From: Kocuria varians
Lineage (GTDB): Bacteria; Actinomycetota; Actinomycetes; Actinomycetales; Micrococcaceae
Direction: 5' to 3'
Length of the DNA stretch: 64,000 bases
Assembly: GCF_006539885.1 (NCBI RefSeq)
Contig: NZ_BJNW01000013.1
Span: 1-64,000 of the forward strand
Below are positions 24,341 through 33,181 of this stretch, piece after piece. Numbering within the stretch: position 1 is the first letter of the stretch; each line of letters starts with the position of its first letter. A model generated the notes under the pieces. The model saw only the letters and a program-made list of their open reading frames with translations, was not told the origin of the DNA and did not search any database. The translations under genes were made by a program, and so were the position numbers.

Positions 24341-26203
24341 CTACCCCTTCCGCGCGAACTCCCGGTACTGCGACGCCAGCCGCACCGGCGCGTTGGGGGC
24401 GCCATATCCCTCGTAGCCGTTGCGGCGCTCCACGACCTCCACGAACACCTCGCCGAGGGTGGGGGTGTAGAAGTGCAGGAACTCGCCGGCGTCGTCGCGG
24501 TCGTAGAGCAGGCCGTTGGACTCGAGCAGGGCCACGAAGTCCGGGTCGAGGTCGAAGCGGGCCACGAGGTCCTCGTAGTAGTTGGTGGGGACGGGCAGGA
24601 AGGCGAGGCCGCGGCGTCGTGCCCGCTGGGCCACGGCGACGATGTCCGAGCACGCGAGCGCGATGTGCTCCGGGTACGCCGCCCCCGTGAACGCCCCCTG
24701 CTCCGCGGCCATGGGCGCCACGTTGAGCGGGATGCGCACCACCCCGCCGGCGGAGCGCATGACCTGCGAGCGCACGAGCCCGGAGGGTCCCGCCACGTCC
24801 TGGGAGGGTGCGGGGTGCAGGTCGAGCAGGGAGGTCAGGAACAGGACGGCCTCGTCGTAGTGCTGCCACGGCTGCGCGAGGTTCACGTGGTCCACGCCGG
24901 TGAACAGGGACTCGGGGGCGCCCTCGCGGGGGTCCGCGCCGAACTCGACGAGCCACGGCGGCACGCCGCGGTCCCCCGTGGGGCCGAAGAAGATCTCCGT
25001 GCCGTCCGGGGCGACGACGCCGTGCAGCACGGTCTCGTCCGGCAGCTGCGCGCGGTCCACGGTCTGGGCGAGCAGGCGCTGCGCTCGGTAGGCGGCGACG
25101 TCCGGGTCCGTGACCTGGACGCCGAGCGCCGCGAGCCGCGTGGGCTGCGCGGAGTCCCGCGAGTCCTCGGAGACGATGATCCGCACCGGCCCCTGGGCCC
25201 ACACCTGCACCTGGTCCTTGGAGCGGTGGTGCCCGGCGAGCGCGAACCCGAGCTGGTGCAGCATGCGCGTCACGTGCCCGAGCTCGCGGGTGCGCAGCTC
25301 CAGGAAGTCCCACGCCCGCGGCGCCTGGGGCGCGGGCAGGTCCGTGAGCACCAGCGGCGGCCGGTCCGGATCCCCTCCGGCCTCGCGCACGGCGTCCGCG
25401 GTCTGGTCCTCGAGCCAGCGCAGGGAGCGCAGCCCGTCCACGGCGGTGCGGTGCACGTCCGCCTGGCGGAACGAGTCGTTGAAGATCTCCAGGGAGACGG
25501 GACCCGCGTAGCCGGTCTCGTGCAGCCGCCCGAGCAGGTCCACGAGGTCGAAGTCCCCCTCCCCCGGGAACACCCGGTGGTGGCGGGACCACGAGAGCAC
25601 GTCCTGCGTGAGCAGGGGCGCGTCCGCGAGCTGCACGAAGAAGATCTTGCGGGGGTCGCACGCCTCCACGCCCTCCACGGTGTCCCCGCGGGAGAAGATG
25701 TGGAAGCTGTCCAGGCACGTGCCCACCCGGGGGTGGTCCGCGAGCTCCACGATGCGGTGGGCGTGGCGCCACGTGTTCACGTGCGCGCCCCACGCGAGCG
25801 CCTCGTACGCGAGGTCGATCCCGTACTCGTCCGCCACGTCACCGGCCGCGCGCAGCTGCTCGGCAATGGCGGCGTCGTCCTCCAGCACACCCGTGGCCAC
25901 GTTCGAGCACACCAGCAGCACGGAGGTGCCCAGCCGGTTCATGAGTTCGCACTTGGCGCGCAGCCGCCGCAGCGAGTCCGGGAACGCCTCCGGGGCCACC
26001 TCCACGCCGTCGCGGAAGGGCTGGTACATGTCCAGGGACAGCCCCAGCTCGGCGGCGAGTTCGCGCAGCTGCTCCGGGGAGGACGGCGAGACCACGAGGT
26101 CCGGCTCGAAGACCTCCACGCCGTCGAAACCCGCGGCCGCGGCGGCGCGCATCTTCTCCTCCAGCGTCCCGGACAGGCACACCGTGGCGATGCTGGTCCT
26201 CAC
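24341..26203 (-). CDS. qsuB: 3-dehydroshikimate dehydratase, TIM barrel fused to HPPD-like domain (QsuB type)
   Basis: The product has 620 residues. Residues about 1-275 form a sugar-phosphate-isomerase/AP-endonuclease-type barrel with metal ligands in YEALAW, CLDSFHIF, HHRVFPGEGDFD and VSLEIFND. Residues about 300-615 are a two-part vicinal-oxygen-chelate region related to 4-hydroxyphenylpyruvate dioxygenase, with GVDHVNLAQ, PEHIALACSD and EVFVEVVER. This is the QsuB architecture of Corynebacterium glutamicum, which dehydrates 3-dehydroshikimate to protocatechuate. The GTG at 26203 overlaps the qsuD stop as GTGA. A motif copy encodes EDDAA at 25869-25879. Confidence 0.92.
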   Translation of the reverse strand: MRTSIATVCLSGTLEEKMRAAAAAGFDGVEVFEPDLVVSPSSPEQLRELAAELGLSLDMYQPFRDGVEVAPEAFPDSLRRLRAKCELMNRLGTSVLLVCSNVATGVLEDDAAIAEQLRAAGDVADEYGIDLAYEALAWGAHVNTWRHAHRIVELADHPRVGTCLDSFHIFSRGDTVEGVEACDPRKIFFVQLADAPLLTQDVLSWSRHHRVFPGEGDFDLVDLLGRLHETGYAGPVSLEIFNDSFRQADVHRTAVDGLRSLRWLEDQTADAVREAGGDPDRPPLVLTDLPAPQAPRAWDFLELRTRELGHVTRMLHQLGFALAGHHRSKDQVQVWAQGPVRIIVSEDSRDSAQPTRLAALGVQVTDPDVAAYRAQRLLAQTVDRAQLPDETVLHGVVAPDGTEIFFGPTGDRGVPPWLVEFGADPREGAPESLFTGVDHVNLAQPWQHYDEAVLFLTSLLDLHPAPSQDVAGPSGLVRSQVMRSAGGVVRIPLNVAPMAAEQGAFTGAAYPEHIALACSDIVAVAQRARRRGLAFLPVPTNYYEDLVARFDLDPDFVALLESNGLLYDRDDAGEFLHFYTPTLGEVFVEVVERRNGYEGYGAPNAPVRLASQYREFARKG

Positions 26204-27156
26204 AGGGCACCGCCCTCGACGGCGCGGCCCGAGTCCGTGGCCGCGGGCGCCTCCACCGGGACCGTGCCCGGGGCATCCACGCCGGGGGTGTCCTGGCCCG
26301 TGAGCTCCAGGAAGTGCGCGCGCATCCGGGCACTGTCCGGGGTCTCCCCGGTGATCAGCGCGAACGCGTCCACGGCCTGCCCCACCGCCATGTGCCCGCC
26401 GTCCAGGACCTGGCAGCCCAGGTCCCGCGCGGCCCGCACGAGAGGGGTGTCCATGGGCAGGTAGACCACGTCCGCGACCCAGTGCTCGGCGCGCAGCAGA
26501 CCCAGGTCGAACGGCGCCCCCGGGTGGTGGTGCATGCCCACGGGGGTCGCGTTGACCACGCCGTCCGCGGCGGCGATCCGCTCGGGGGCCTGCTCGGCGC
26601 TGATCGCCTCGACCGTGGCGTCCGGGTAGCGGGCGGCCAGCTCCTCGGCACGCTCCGCGGCGCGCGAGAGGTCCATGTCCACGAGGGACAGCCGCTGCGC
26701 CCCCAGGTCCAGCAGCGCCTCGGCCACCGCGGAACCGGCCCCGCCCGAGCCGAACTGCACCACGCGACCCACCGTGACGCCGTCGAGCCCGTGCTCGAAG
26801 CCGCGGGTGAAGCCCGAGCAGTCCGTGTTGAACCCCCCGAACTTCCCGTCCCGGATCAGCACGGTGTTCACCGCCTGGATGGCCCGGGCCTGCGGGTCGA
26901 TCTCGTCCAGGTGCTCCAGCACCAGCTGCTTGCACGGGTGGGTGATGTTGAACGCGTTGAACCCCAGGTCACGCCCCGCGCGCAGCAGCTCGCCCACGTC
27001 CACGCCCGGGCGCCCGATCACCGCGAGATCCACGGGCCGGTAGAGGTAGCGCAGGCCGTGGTGGTCCGCCTCGTGCTCGTGCATGGGTGGGGTGAGGCTC
27101 TCGGTGATGCCGTCACCGATCAGCCCCACCAGGTAGGACTCGCTGCGAGTGGACAT
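26200..27156 (-). CDS. qsuD: quinate/shikimate dehydrogenase (AroE/QsuD type)
   Basis: The 318-residue protein has an N-terminal shikimate-binding domain with ESLTPPMHEHEA and the catalytic lysine in NITHPCKQ. NTDCSGFTRGF carries the substrate aspartate. A Rossmann GSGGAGSAVAEAL is followed by LVDMD; the acidic residue at the end of the second strand suggests NAD rather than NADP. Together with qsuB and a shikimate-type transporter, this points to a catabolic quinate/shikimate dehydrogenase rather than biosynthetic AroE. The C-terminal 35 residues are a Pro/Ala/Thr-rich tail not needed by the family. Confidence 0.9.
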   Translation of the reverse strand: MSTRSESYLVGLIGDGITESLTPPMHEHEADHHGLRYLYRPVDLAVIGRPGVDVGELLRAGRDLGFNAFNITHPCKQLVLEHLDEIDPQARAIQAVNTVLIRDGKFGGFNTDCSGFTRGFEHGLDGVTVGRVVQFGSGGAGSAVAEALLDLGAQRLSLVDMDLSRAAERAEELAARYPDATVEAISAEQAPERIAAADGVVNATPVGMHHHPGAPFDLGLLRAEHWVADVVYLPMDTPLVRAARDLGCQVLDGGHMAVGQAVDAFALITGETPDSARMRAHFLELTGQDTPGVDAPGTVPVEAPAATDSGRAVEGGAL

Positions 27157-27195
27157 GGGGTTCCTTCCGGAGAAAACGTGTGGGTTCGGGAGCCG

Positions 27196-28158
27196 TCAGC
27201 GGCGCTGCGGCAGCACCGCCGCGAGCCGGTCCGCGGCCTGCCGGAGCAGCGGCACGTGGTCCACCAGCGCCTGCGGGTCGCAGCGGTGGACGGGGGCGGC
27301 CAGGGCGAGGGCGGCGCGCACGGGAGCCCCCGGGGAGACCACGGGCACGGCCAGGGCGGCCATGGCGTCGTCGTGCTCCTGGTCCTGCAGGGCCCAGCCC
27401 TGCTCCCGGACCCGCTCCAGCTCCGTGCGCAGGGCGTCCCGGTCCGTGAGCGAGCGCTCCGTGCGGGCGGGCAGGTCCAGGGTCTCGACCAGGTGCTCGC
27501 GAAGCTGCGGCTCCGAGAACGCGAGCAGCACCCGGCCCAGCGCGGAGGTGTGCAGCTCCCCGCGGTCCCCCGGATCCGTGGTGGTGCGGTGGTGCGGGCC
27601 GTCCACGGTGTGCACGGTGAGGAACCGGTCCCCGTCCAGCACGGCCAGTAGGCAGCTCTCGCCGGTGGCCTCCACGACCTCGCGCATCACCGGCAGGGCG
27701 GTACCGGCCCAGCCGCGCGCCGAGGCCACCTTCTGCCCCATCGCGAAGAGCAGCACGCCCAGCCGGTAGCGCTTCGTCTCCGGCTCGAACTCCGCGTACC
27801 CGGCGTCCACGAGCGTGGCCAGCAGCCGGTAGCACGTGCTGAACGCGAGCCCCGAGTCCGCGACGAGCTGCCCGGCGGTCGCCCCCTCCGGGTGGTCCCC
27901 GAGCAGCTGCAGCAGCGCGAGACCCTTGCGGACCGTGCCGGAGCGGTCGCCGGAGCGCGGTGTGCCGCGGGTTGTGGGGGACGACGACGCCGCGGCGCTG
28001 GTGGGCGCGGCGGGCTGAGTCGTCGCTGTGCCGGGGACGGGTCCCGGTACCGCGCCGCTCGGCGTCGTGATGTCCGACGTCGTGCCGCTCGGCGTTGTGC
28101 TGGCGGCGGCCGCGCCGTCCGAGGGCACGGCAGACCCCGGCGCGGGTGGGGTGTTCAC
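27196..28158 (-). CDS. IclR-family transcriptional regulator of the shikimate module
   Basis: The product has 320 residues. A 75-residue Pro/Thr/Ala-rich, low-complexity leader (containing AAASSS from an antisense motif copy at 27980-27993) precedes a winged helix-turn-helix (KGLALLQLLGDHPEGATAGQLVADSGLAFSTCYRLL). An IclR effector domain follows, with the TSALGRVLLA signature. It is the first gene of the minus-strand qsuD-qsuB unit and is divergent from the shikimate-type transporter, so shikimate or quinate is a likely ligand. I chose the GTG at 28158, preceded by AGGAG. Confidence 0.88.
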   Translation of the reverse strand: MNTPPAPGSAVPSDGAAAASTTPSGTTSDITTPSGAVPGPVPGTATTQPAAPTSAAASSSPTTRGTPRSGDRSGTVRKGLALLQLLGDHPEGATAGQLVADSGLAFSTCYRLLATLVDAGYAEFEPETKRYRLGVLLFAMGQKVASARGWAGTALPVMREVVEATGESCLLAVLDGDRFLTVHTVDGPHHRTTTDPGDRGELHTSALGRVLLAFSEPQLREHLVETLDLPARTERSLTDRDALRTELERVREQGWALQDQEHDDAMAALAVPVVSPGAPVRAALALAAPVHRCDPQALVDHVPLLRQAADRLAAVLPQRR

Positions 28159-28239
28159 GACGGACTCCTGACTGCTGCGGGCACACCCCGGGAGGGGCGG
28201 GAACGGACGAGGCACTTGACGAACAGTGTGACCCACACC

Positions 28240-28257
28240 ATGCTTTCTTTCAAGCAT
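28240..28257. promoter_or_regulatory. putative IclR operator between regulator and transporter
   Basis: ATGCTT-N6-AAGCAT is an 18-bp inverted repeat in the 167-bp divergent region. It lies about 20 bp downstream of a plus-strand TTGACG -35 candidate (28216-28221). Its position suggests control of both directions by the IclR protein. Confidence 0.5.
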
Positions 28258-28325
28258 TCGGAAGTCATTTTCATTATTCAGCAACTATGCGCCGCGCTGC
28301 CCCCTTCACCCGTTAGGACACGCTC

Positions 28326-29766
28326 ATGACCACGACCCCGGCACCGGGCGGTCCCGGCCGCCCACCGGGCACCGCGGCAGGCCCCGCCGCGGCGCACACC
28401 GGCCCCGTCAAGACGCCCAAGAAGGCCGCTCTGGCCAGCTGGGTGGGCTCTGCCCTGGAGTACTACGACTTCGCGGTGTACGGCACGGCCGCCGCGCTCG
28501 TGCTCAACCACCTGTTCTTCCCGAAGGACACCTCTCCCGGCATGGGGATCCTGTTCGCCATGGGAACGGTGGGCGTCGCGTACATCGTGCGCCCACTCGG
28601 AGCGCTCGTCATGGGACCGTTGGGCGACCGCCTGGGACGCAAGTTCGTGCTCATGCTGACGCTGTTCCTCATGGGCGGCTCCACGTTCGCCGTCGGCTGC
28701 CTGCCCACCTACGGCCAGGTGGGGATGCTCGCCCCCGTGCTGCTGGTGCTGTGCCGCGTGATCCAGGGGCTCTCGGCCTCCGGGGAGCAGGCGAGCGCGA
28801 TCTCGGTGTCCCTGGAGCACGCCGACGACCGCCACCGCGCCGTCACCACCTCGTGGACGCTGCAGGGCACCCAGTTCGGGACCCTGCTGGCCACCGCCGT
28901 GTTCATCCCGTTCACGCTGCTGCTCTCCGAGGAGCAGCTCTTCAGCTGGGGCTGGCGCGTGCCGTTCTGGATCTCCGCCGTGGTGGTGCTGACCGCGTAC
29001 CTGATCCGCCGCCACCTGGAGGAGCCGCCCGCCTTCGAGGACGCCCAGCAGGAGATGCCGGACGAGAAGCCCGCGACCCCGCTGTCCGTGATGTTCAAGT
29101 ACCACAGGGCCGCGGTGCTGCGGATCGCCGCCGCCGCGCTCATCAACACGGTGAACGTGGTGTTCCTGGTGTGGTCCCTGTCCTTCGCGACCTCCGTGGT
29201 GGGCCTGGAGCGCTCCACGATGCTGTGGGTCTCCGTGCTCGCCAACTTCGTGGCCCTGTTCACGATCCCCGCGTGGGCCATGCTCGCGGACCGGATCGGG
29301 CGCAAGCCGGTGTTCATCGCCGGTGTGTTCGGCTCCGCGCTGATGATGTTCCCCCTACCTGGCCGCGGTCTCCGCCGGAAACTGGGTCCTGATCTTCGTC
29401 CTGGGCGCACTGCTCTCCGGCGTGCTGTACTCCATGGCGAACGGCGTGTGGCCGGCGTTCTACGCGGAGATGTTCCCCACCCGGGTGCGCGTCTCCGGCC
29501 TGGCGCTCGGCACGCAGATCGGCTTCGCGATCTCCGGCGGCATCACCCCCATCCTCGCCACCGCGGTGTCCGGCGCGCAGGGCGACAACTGGTTCAACGT
29601 GGCCCTGGTGGTCTGCGGCGCGGCGCTGCTCTCCGCGATCGCCGCCTTCACCGCCAAGGAGACGAAGTCCCGGTCCCTGCGGGAGATCGACAACCTCCAC
29701 ACGAGCCGCACGGAGGCCCTGGAGATCATCACCCTCGACAAGCAGGGCGTGGGGCACCGCCGCTGA
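28326..29766 (+). pseudogene. shikimate-type MHS-family MFS transporter with one frameshift
   Basis: The first 340 codons encode a metabolite:proton symporter of the MHS family: SWVGSALEYYDFAVYG, GDRLGRKFVLM, ASGEQASAISVSLEH. At the C5 run 29351-29355 the frame breaks. Removing one C restores MMFPYLAAVSAGNWVLIFVLG and the final helices through GFAISGGITPILAT to the stop at 29766. Intact, the protein would be about 480 residues, the family norm. It is divergent from the IclR-qsuD-qsuB genes and would import shikimate or quinate. One extra C may be a real mutation, phase variation or a sequencing error. Confidence 0.88.
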
Positions 29767-29790
29767 TCCCGGTTCGTGCCCCTTCCTCCC

Positions 29791-29841
29791 ACGACGACGC
29801 CGCGGGGCCCGGGTTCTCCCCGGTCACCGCGGCGTCGTCGT
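29791..29841. terminator. inverted motif pair between the convergent transporter and rbsD
   Basis: Perfect 15-bp arms (29791-29805 and 29827-29841) flank a 21-base loop. Each arm contains GACGACGCCGC. It sits in the only gap between two convergent transcripts, the position of a bidirectional terminator. There is no T-tract. Confidence 0.75.
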
Positions 29842-29860
29842 TCCATGCCGTCGGGCCGGC

Positions 29861-30244
29861 TCAGAAGGGCACGCCGCTGCGCAGCGCGATGTTCGCGTAC
29901 GGGGTGCACTCTCCGGTGCGGACGATCAGCTTGGCGCGGGCGAGCATGGTCTTCAGCTCCTCGTGGGGAACCTCCTGCACGGGGCACGCGAGGTCCGACC
30001 ACCACTGCTCGGCCGCCCCGCCGCGGGCCTCCTGCGCCACGGTGGCCCCCTCGATCTGCAGGGCCTCCGTGACCGCGGCGTAGACGTCCACGAAGCGCGG
30101 GATGCCGGCCACCAGGGTGAGGTCCACGACGGCGTCGGAAACGGGCAGGGGCATGCCCGCGTCCACGAGGAACGTCAGGTCCGTGTGGCCCAGCAGCGAG
30201 AGCCTGCGGTTCAGTTCCGGGTTCAGGATCCTGCGCTTCAGCAT
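29861..30244 (-). CDS. rbsD: D-ribose pyranase RbsD
   Basis: The 127-residue protein begins MLKRRILNPELNRRLSLLGHTD, with the catalytic histidine in GHTD. It contains DAGMPLP and ends with TGECTPYANIAL, both RbsD hallmarks. It interconverts the pyranose and furanose forms of imported ribose before phosphorylation. It overlaps the rbsK stop by 7 bases and is the last gene of the ribose operon. Confidence 0.95.
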   Translation of the reverse strand: MLKRRILNPELNRRLSLLGHTDLTFLVDAGMPLPVSDAVVDLTLVAGIPRFVDVYAAVTEALQIEGATVAQEARGGAAEQWWSDLACPVQEVPHEELKTMLARAKLIVRTGECTPYANIALRSGVPF

Positions 30245-31245
30245 GCCCGGCCCTGCCCGTCCAGCTCCGGCAGGGCGGCGTCGCGCTGCGGGTAGGAGGA
30301 CTGCGTGCCGGCGGTCAGCACGGCGCCGGCGGCGAAGCGTGCCGCGTACGACGCCGCGGTGTCCAGGTCCGCGCCCCGGGCCAGCCGAGCGGCGGCCGCG
30401 CCCGCGAAGGCGTCCCCGGCCCCGGTGGTGTCCACGGCCCGCACCCGGGCAGCCGGGGTGGAGCGCACGCCGGCGGCATCCGCCACGAGCGCCCCGCGGG
30501 AACCCAGGGTCATGATGACGCTCGGCACCCCGGCCGCGAGGAGGGCGGCCACGATGCCCTCCTCGTCCAGCCCCTCCGGCTCGCCGCCGAGCAGCCGCAG
30601 CGACTCCGCACCCTCGTGCTCGTTGACGATCAGCGGGTCCGCACTCGTGAGCACGTGGGCGGGCACCTCGATCACGGGGGCCAGGTTCACGACCACCCGG
30701 CCCGGAGCGCGCTCGGCAGCGCGGGCCACGGCGGCCGTGGGGATCTCCCCCTGCAGCACGACGACGCCCTCCAGACCACCGGCGTCCGCCACCCGGTCCA
30801 CGTCCTCGGCGGTCACGGAACCGTTGGCACCGGGGACCACCACGATCGAGTTCTCCGCGGAGTCCTCCACCCAGATCAGGGCGGTCCCGGTGGGCACTCC
30901 CTCCCGGGTGAGGACGGCGGAGAGGTCCACGCCGTCCGACCGGAGGTGGGCGAGGGCGGCGGCCGCGGCGTCGTCGTCCCCCACCGCCCCCACGAAACGG
31001 ACGGAAGCCCCGGCGCGCGAGGCCGCGAGCGCCTGGTTCGCGCCCTTGCCGCCCGGCGAGGACACGAGGGACGTACCCAGCAGTGTCTCGCCGCGGCCGG
31101 GCAGGCGCGGCACGGTGGCGGTGACGTCCAGGTTCGTGGACCCCACGACCGTGACGTCCACGGGCTGCGACGGGGCTCCCGCCCGGGTCTCGCCGTGGGA
31201 GGGAACCTCGTTGTGGGGCGAGGTCTCACTGCGGGAAGGGTGCAT
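30238..31245 (-). CDS. rbsK: ribokinase RbsK
   Basis: The 335-residue PfkB-fold kinase has GSTNLDVT (N-terminal substrate-binding Asn-Leu-Asp), SSPGGKGANQALAASRAG and the catalytic DTTGAGDAFAGA. It phosphorylates ribose to ribose-5-phosphate. About 28 extra residues precede the fold. GDDDAAAAAL after FVGAVG is encoded by the 14-bp motif at 30965-30978. Ribokinases normally have only GDD(A/P)FG here, so the motif is accommodated at a natural Asp-rich site. The start overlaps the rbsB stop by one base (TGATG). Confidence 0.95.
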   Translation of the reverse strand: MHPSRSETSPHNEVPSHGETRAGAPSQPVDVTVVGSTNLDVTATVPRLPGRGETLLGTSLVSSPGGKGANQALAASRAGASVRFVGAVGDDDAAAAALAHLRSDGVDLSAVLTREGVPTGTALIWVEDSAENSIVVVPGANGSVTAEDVDRVADAGGLEGVVVLQGEIPTAAVARAAERAPGRVVVNLAPVIEVPAHVLTSADPLIVNEHEGAESLRLLGGEPEGLDEEGIVAALLAAGVPSVIMTLGSRGALVADAAGVRSTPAARVRAVDTTGAGDAFAGAAAARLARGADLDTAASYAARFAAGAVLTAGTQSSYPQRDAALPELDGQGRAC

Positions 31246-32189
31246 CAGGACTCCTTGGACTTGGCGACGAACTCGTCCACGTTCTTGCTCGTCACAGTGG
31301 TCACGGACACGCGGACGCTGGGCTGCAACGGCTGACCCTGGACGGCGCGCAGGGCCTGCAGCACGGCCTGGCGGCCGAGTTCACGGGGGCTCTGGGCGAT
31401 CGTGCCGGACAGGGTGCCGGCTTTGACGGCGTCGAGCGCGTCCCCGCCGCCGTCGAAACCGATGATCTTGACGTCCTTGCCCGCACGCGAGCCCAGGGCC
31501 ACGGCAGCACCCAGGGCCATCTCGTCGTTGTGGGCGTAGACGGCCTGGATGCCCGGGGCGGCCTGGACCATGTTGGTCATGACGTCCAGGGCGTCCTCAC
31601 GGTCGAAGTTCGCGGTCTGGGACGCCACGACCTCCAGGCCGGGGTGCTTGCGCAGCTCCTCGAGGAAGCCCGCGCCACGGTCCCGGGTGGCGGAAGCCCC
31701 CGGCTGACCCTCCAGGACCGCGATCTTGCCCGTGCCACCCAGCAGCTCGGCGAGCAGCGTTGCGGCCTGGCGGCCACCGGCCACGTTGTCGGACGCGATG
31801 AAGCTGCCCGGCGTGCGGTCCGTGATGCCGCGGTCCACCGCGATCAGCGGGATGCCCTGGTCCATCACCGCGGTGGCCGCCGGCTTGGCGGCGTCCGAGT
31901 CCACGGGGTTGACGATCACCGCTCGGGAGCCGTTCACCGCCGCGGTGCGCAGCTGGTCCAGCTGGTTCTCGGGGTTGTCCTGCGCGTTGACCACGGCGAG
32001 GTCGATCCCCGCGGAGCGCGCCGCGGCGGCTGCACCGTCGCGCAGGTCCGCGAAGAACGGGTTGGACAGCGTGGACAGTGCCAGGGTGACCTTCGGCCCG
32101 GAGTCACGGGAGGCGCAGCCCGCGAGGGCCACCCCGGTGATCCCGGCCAGCGTGAGGCCCAGGAACGTGCGTCGTGTGGAGTGCACCAT
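31245..32189 (-). CDS. rbsB: ribose ABC transporter substrate-binding lipoprotein RbsB
   Basis: The 314-residue periplasmic-binding-protein family member captures ribose outside the membrane for RbsAC. The N-terminus has a twin-arginine-like STRRTFLGL, a hydrophobic run and the lipobox VALAGC (Cys at about residue 25), so it may be a Tat-exported lipoprotein. Binding-protein features include LSNPFFADLRDGA, NPVDSDAAKPA and FDGGGDALDAVKAG. I chose the ATG at 32189, with GGAGGG 10 bases upstream. A GTG at 32210 that overlaps the rbsC stop as GTGA is the alternative and would add seven residues. Confidence 0.94.
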   Translation of the reverse strand: MVHSTRRTFLGLTLAGITGVALAGCASRDSGPKVTLALSTLSNPFFADLRDGAAAAARSAGIDLAVVNAQDNPENQLDQLRTAAVNGSRAVIVNPVDSDAAKPAATAVMDQGIPLIAVDRGITDRTPGSFIASDNVAGGRQAATLLAELLGGTGKIAVLEGQPGASATRDRGAGFLEELRKHPGLEVVASQTANFDREDALDVMTNMVQAAPGIQAVYAHNDEMALGAAVALGSRAGKDVKIIGFDGGGDALDAVKAGTLSGTIAQSPRELGRQAVLQALRAVQGQPLQPSVRVSVTTVTSKNVDEFVAKSKES

Positions 32190-32206
32190 GAGAGCTCGTC
32201 CCTCCT

Positions 32207-33181
32207 TCACAGCCGGGTGTTCTTGTGGCGGATGACGTCGAAGAGCACGGCAAGCGCGATCACGGCGCCGATGACCACCTGCTGCCAGAACGGCGAGACG
32301 TTCATCAGGTTCAGGCCGTTGCGGATCACGGCGAGCACCAGGGCACCCACGAGCGTTCCGGAGATCCGCCCCACGCCGCCGGACAGGGAGGCCCCGCCGA
32401 TCACGACGGCGGCGATGGCATCCAGCTCCGCGCCGGTGCCGATGGTCGGCTGGACGGAGTCGAGACGGCCGGCCGTGACCATGCCCGCGAGCGCGGCGAA
32501 CACCCCGGAGAGCAGGAACACGAGCACGACCACGCGCTTGACCGGGATGCCCGAGAGCCGCGCTGCCTCGATGTTGCCGCCCACGGCGTACATGTAGGAA
32601 CCGGCCACGGTGAAACGCAGGACGAACGCCGCCACCAGACCGGCGAGCACCAGCACCACGATCGGCACGGGGACGGGACCCAGGTCACCGCCCAGAGCGG
32701 CAACCTGGCTCGGAGCCTCGACCGGACGACCGTCTGAGATCACCATGGTCAGGCCACGCGCTACGGACATCATCGCGAGGGATGCGATGAACGCGGGAAG
32801 CTTCCCGTACGCCGCGGCGATGCCGGTCACCGCACCCGCGAGGGCACCGACCACCAGACCGGCCACAATGGTCAAGACCTCCGGCAGGCCCCATCCGGCC
32901 ACCATGGAGGCGGAGGCCATAGCAGACAGCGCCGCCACCGACCCCACGGAGAGGTCGATGCCCGCGGCCACGATCACGAAGGTCATGCCGAAGGCCAGGA
33001 TGGCGATCGTCGCCACCTGCTCCCCCACGTTGACGATGTTCTGCCCGCTCAGGAACGCGGGCGAGGCGATGGCCATGACCACCGCCAGGACGATCAGCCC
33101 GATCAGGGCCCCGTTGTTCGCCGCGAAGGCCTTGAGGTCGAATCCTCGCTGCCGCGACGCCGTCGTCGAAGTGCTGTTCAT
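32207..33181 (-). CDS. rbsC: ribose ABC transporter permease RbsC
   Basis: The 324-residue permease has eight to ten membrane segments and the family cytoplasmic loop AVGGNIEAARLSGIPVKRV (the EAA-like coupling site). It also has the conserved GIDLSVGSVAALSAM near the third helix and GGASLSGGVGRISGTLVGA. It forms the channel through which ribose passes, energised by RbsA. The start overlaps the rbsA stop as ATGA. Confidence 0.95.
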   Translation of the reverse strand: MNSTSTTASRQRGFDLKAFAANNGALIGLIVLAVVMAIASPAFLSGQNIVNVGEQVATIAILAFGMTFVIVAAGIDLSVGSVAALSAMASASMVAGWGLPEVLTIVAGLVVGALAGAVTGIAAAYGKLPAFIASLAMMSVARGLTMVISDGRPVEAPSQVAALGGDLGPVPVPIVVLVLAGLVAAFVLRFTVAGSYMYAVGGNIEAARLSGIPVKRVVVLVFLLSGVFAALAGMVTAGRLDSVQPTIGTGAELDAIAAVVIGGASLSGGVGRISGTLVGALVLAVIRNGLNLMNVSPFWQQVVIGAVIALAVLFDVIRHKNTRL

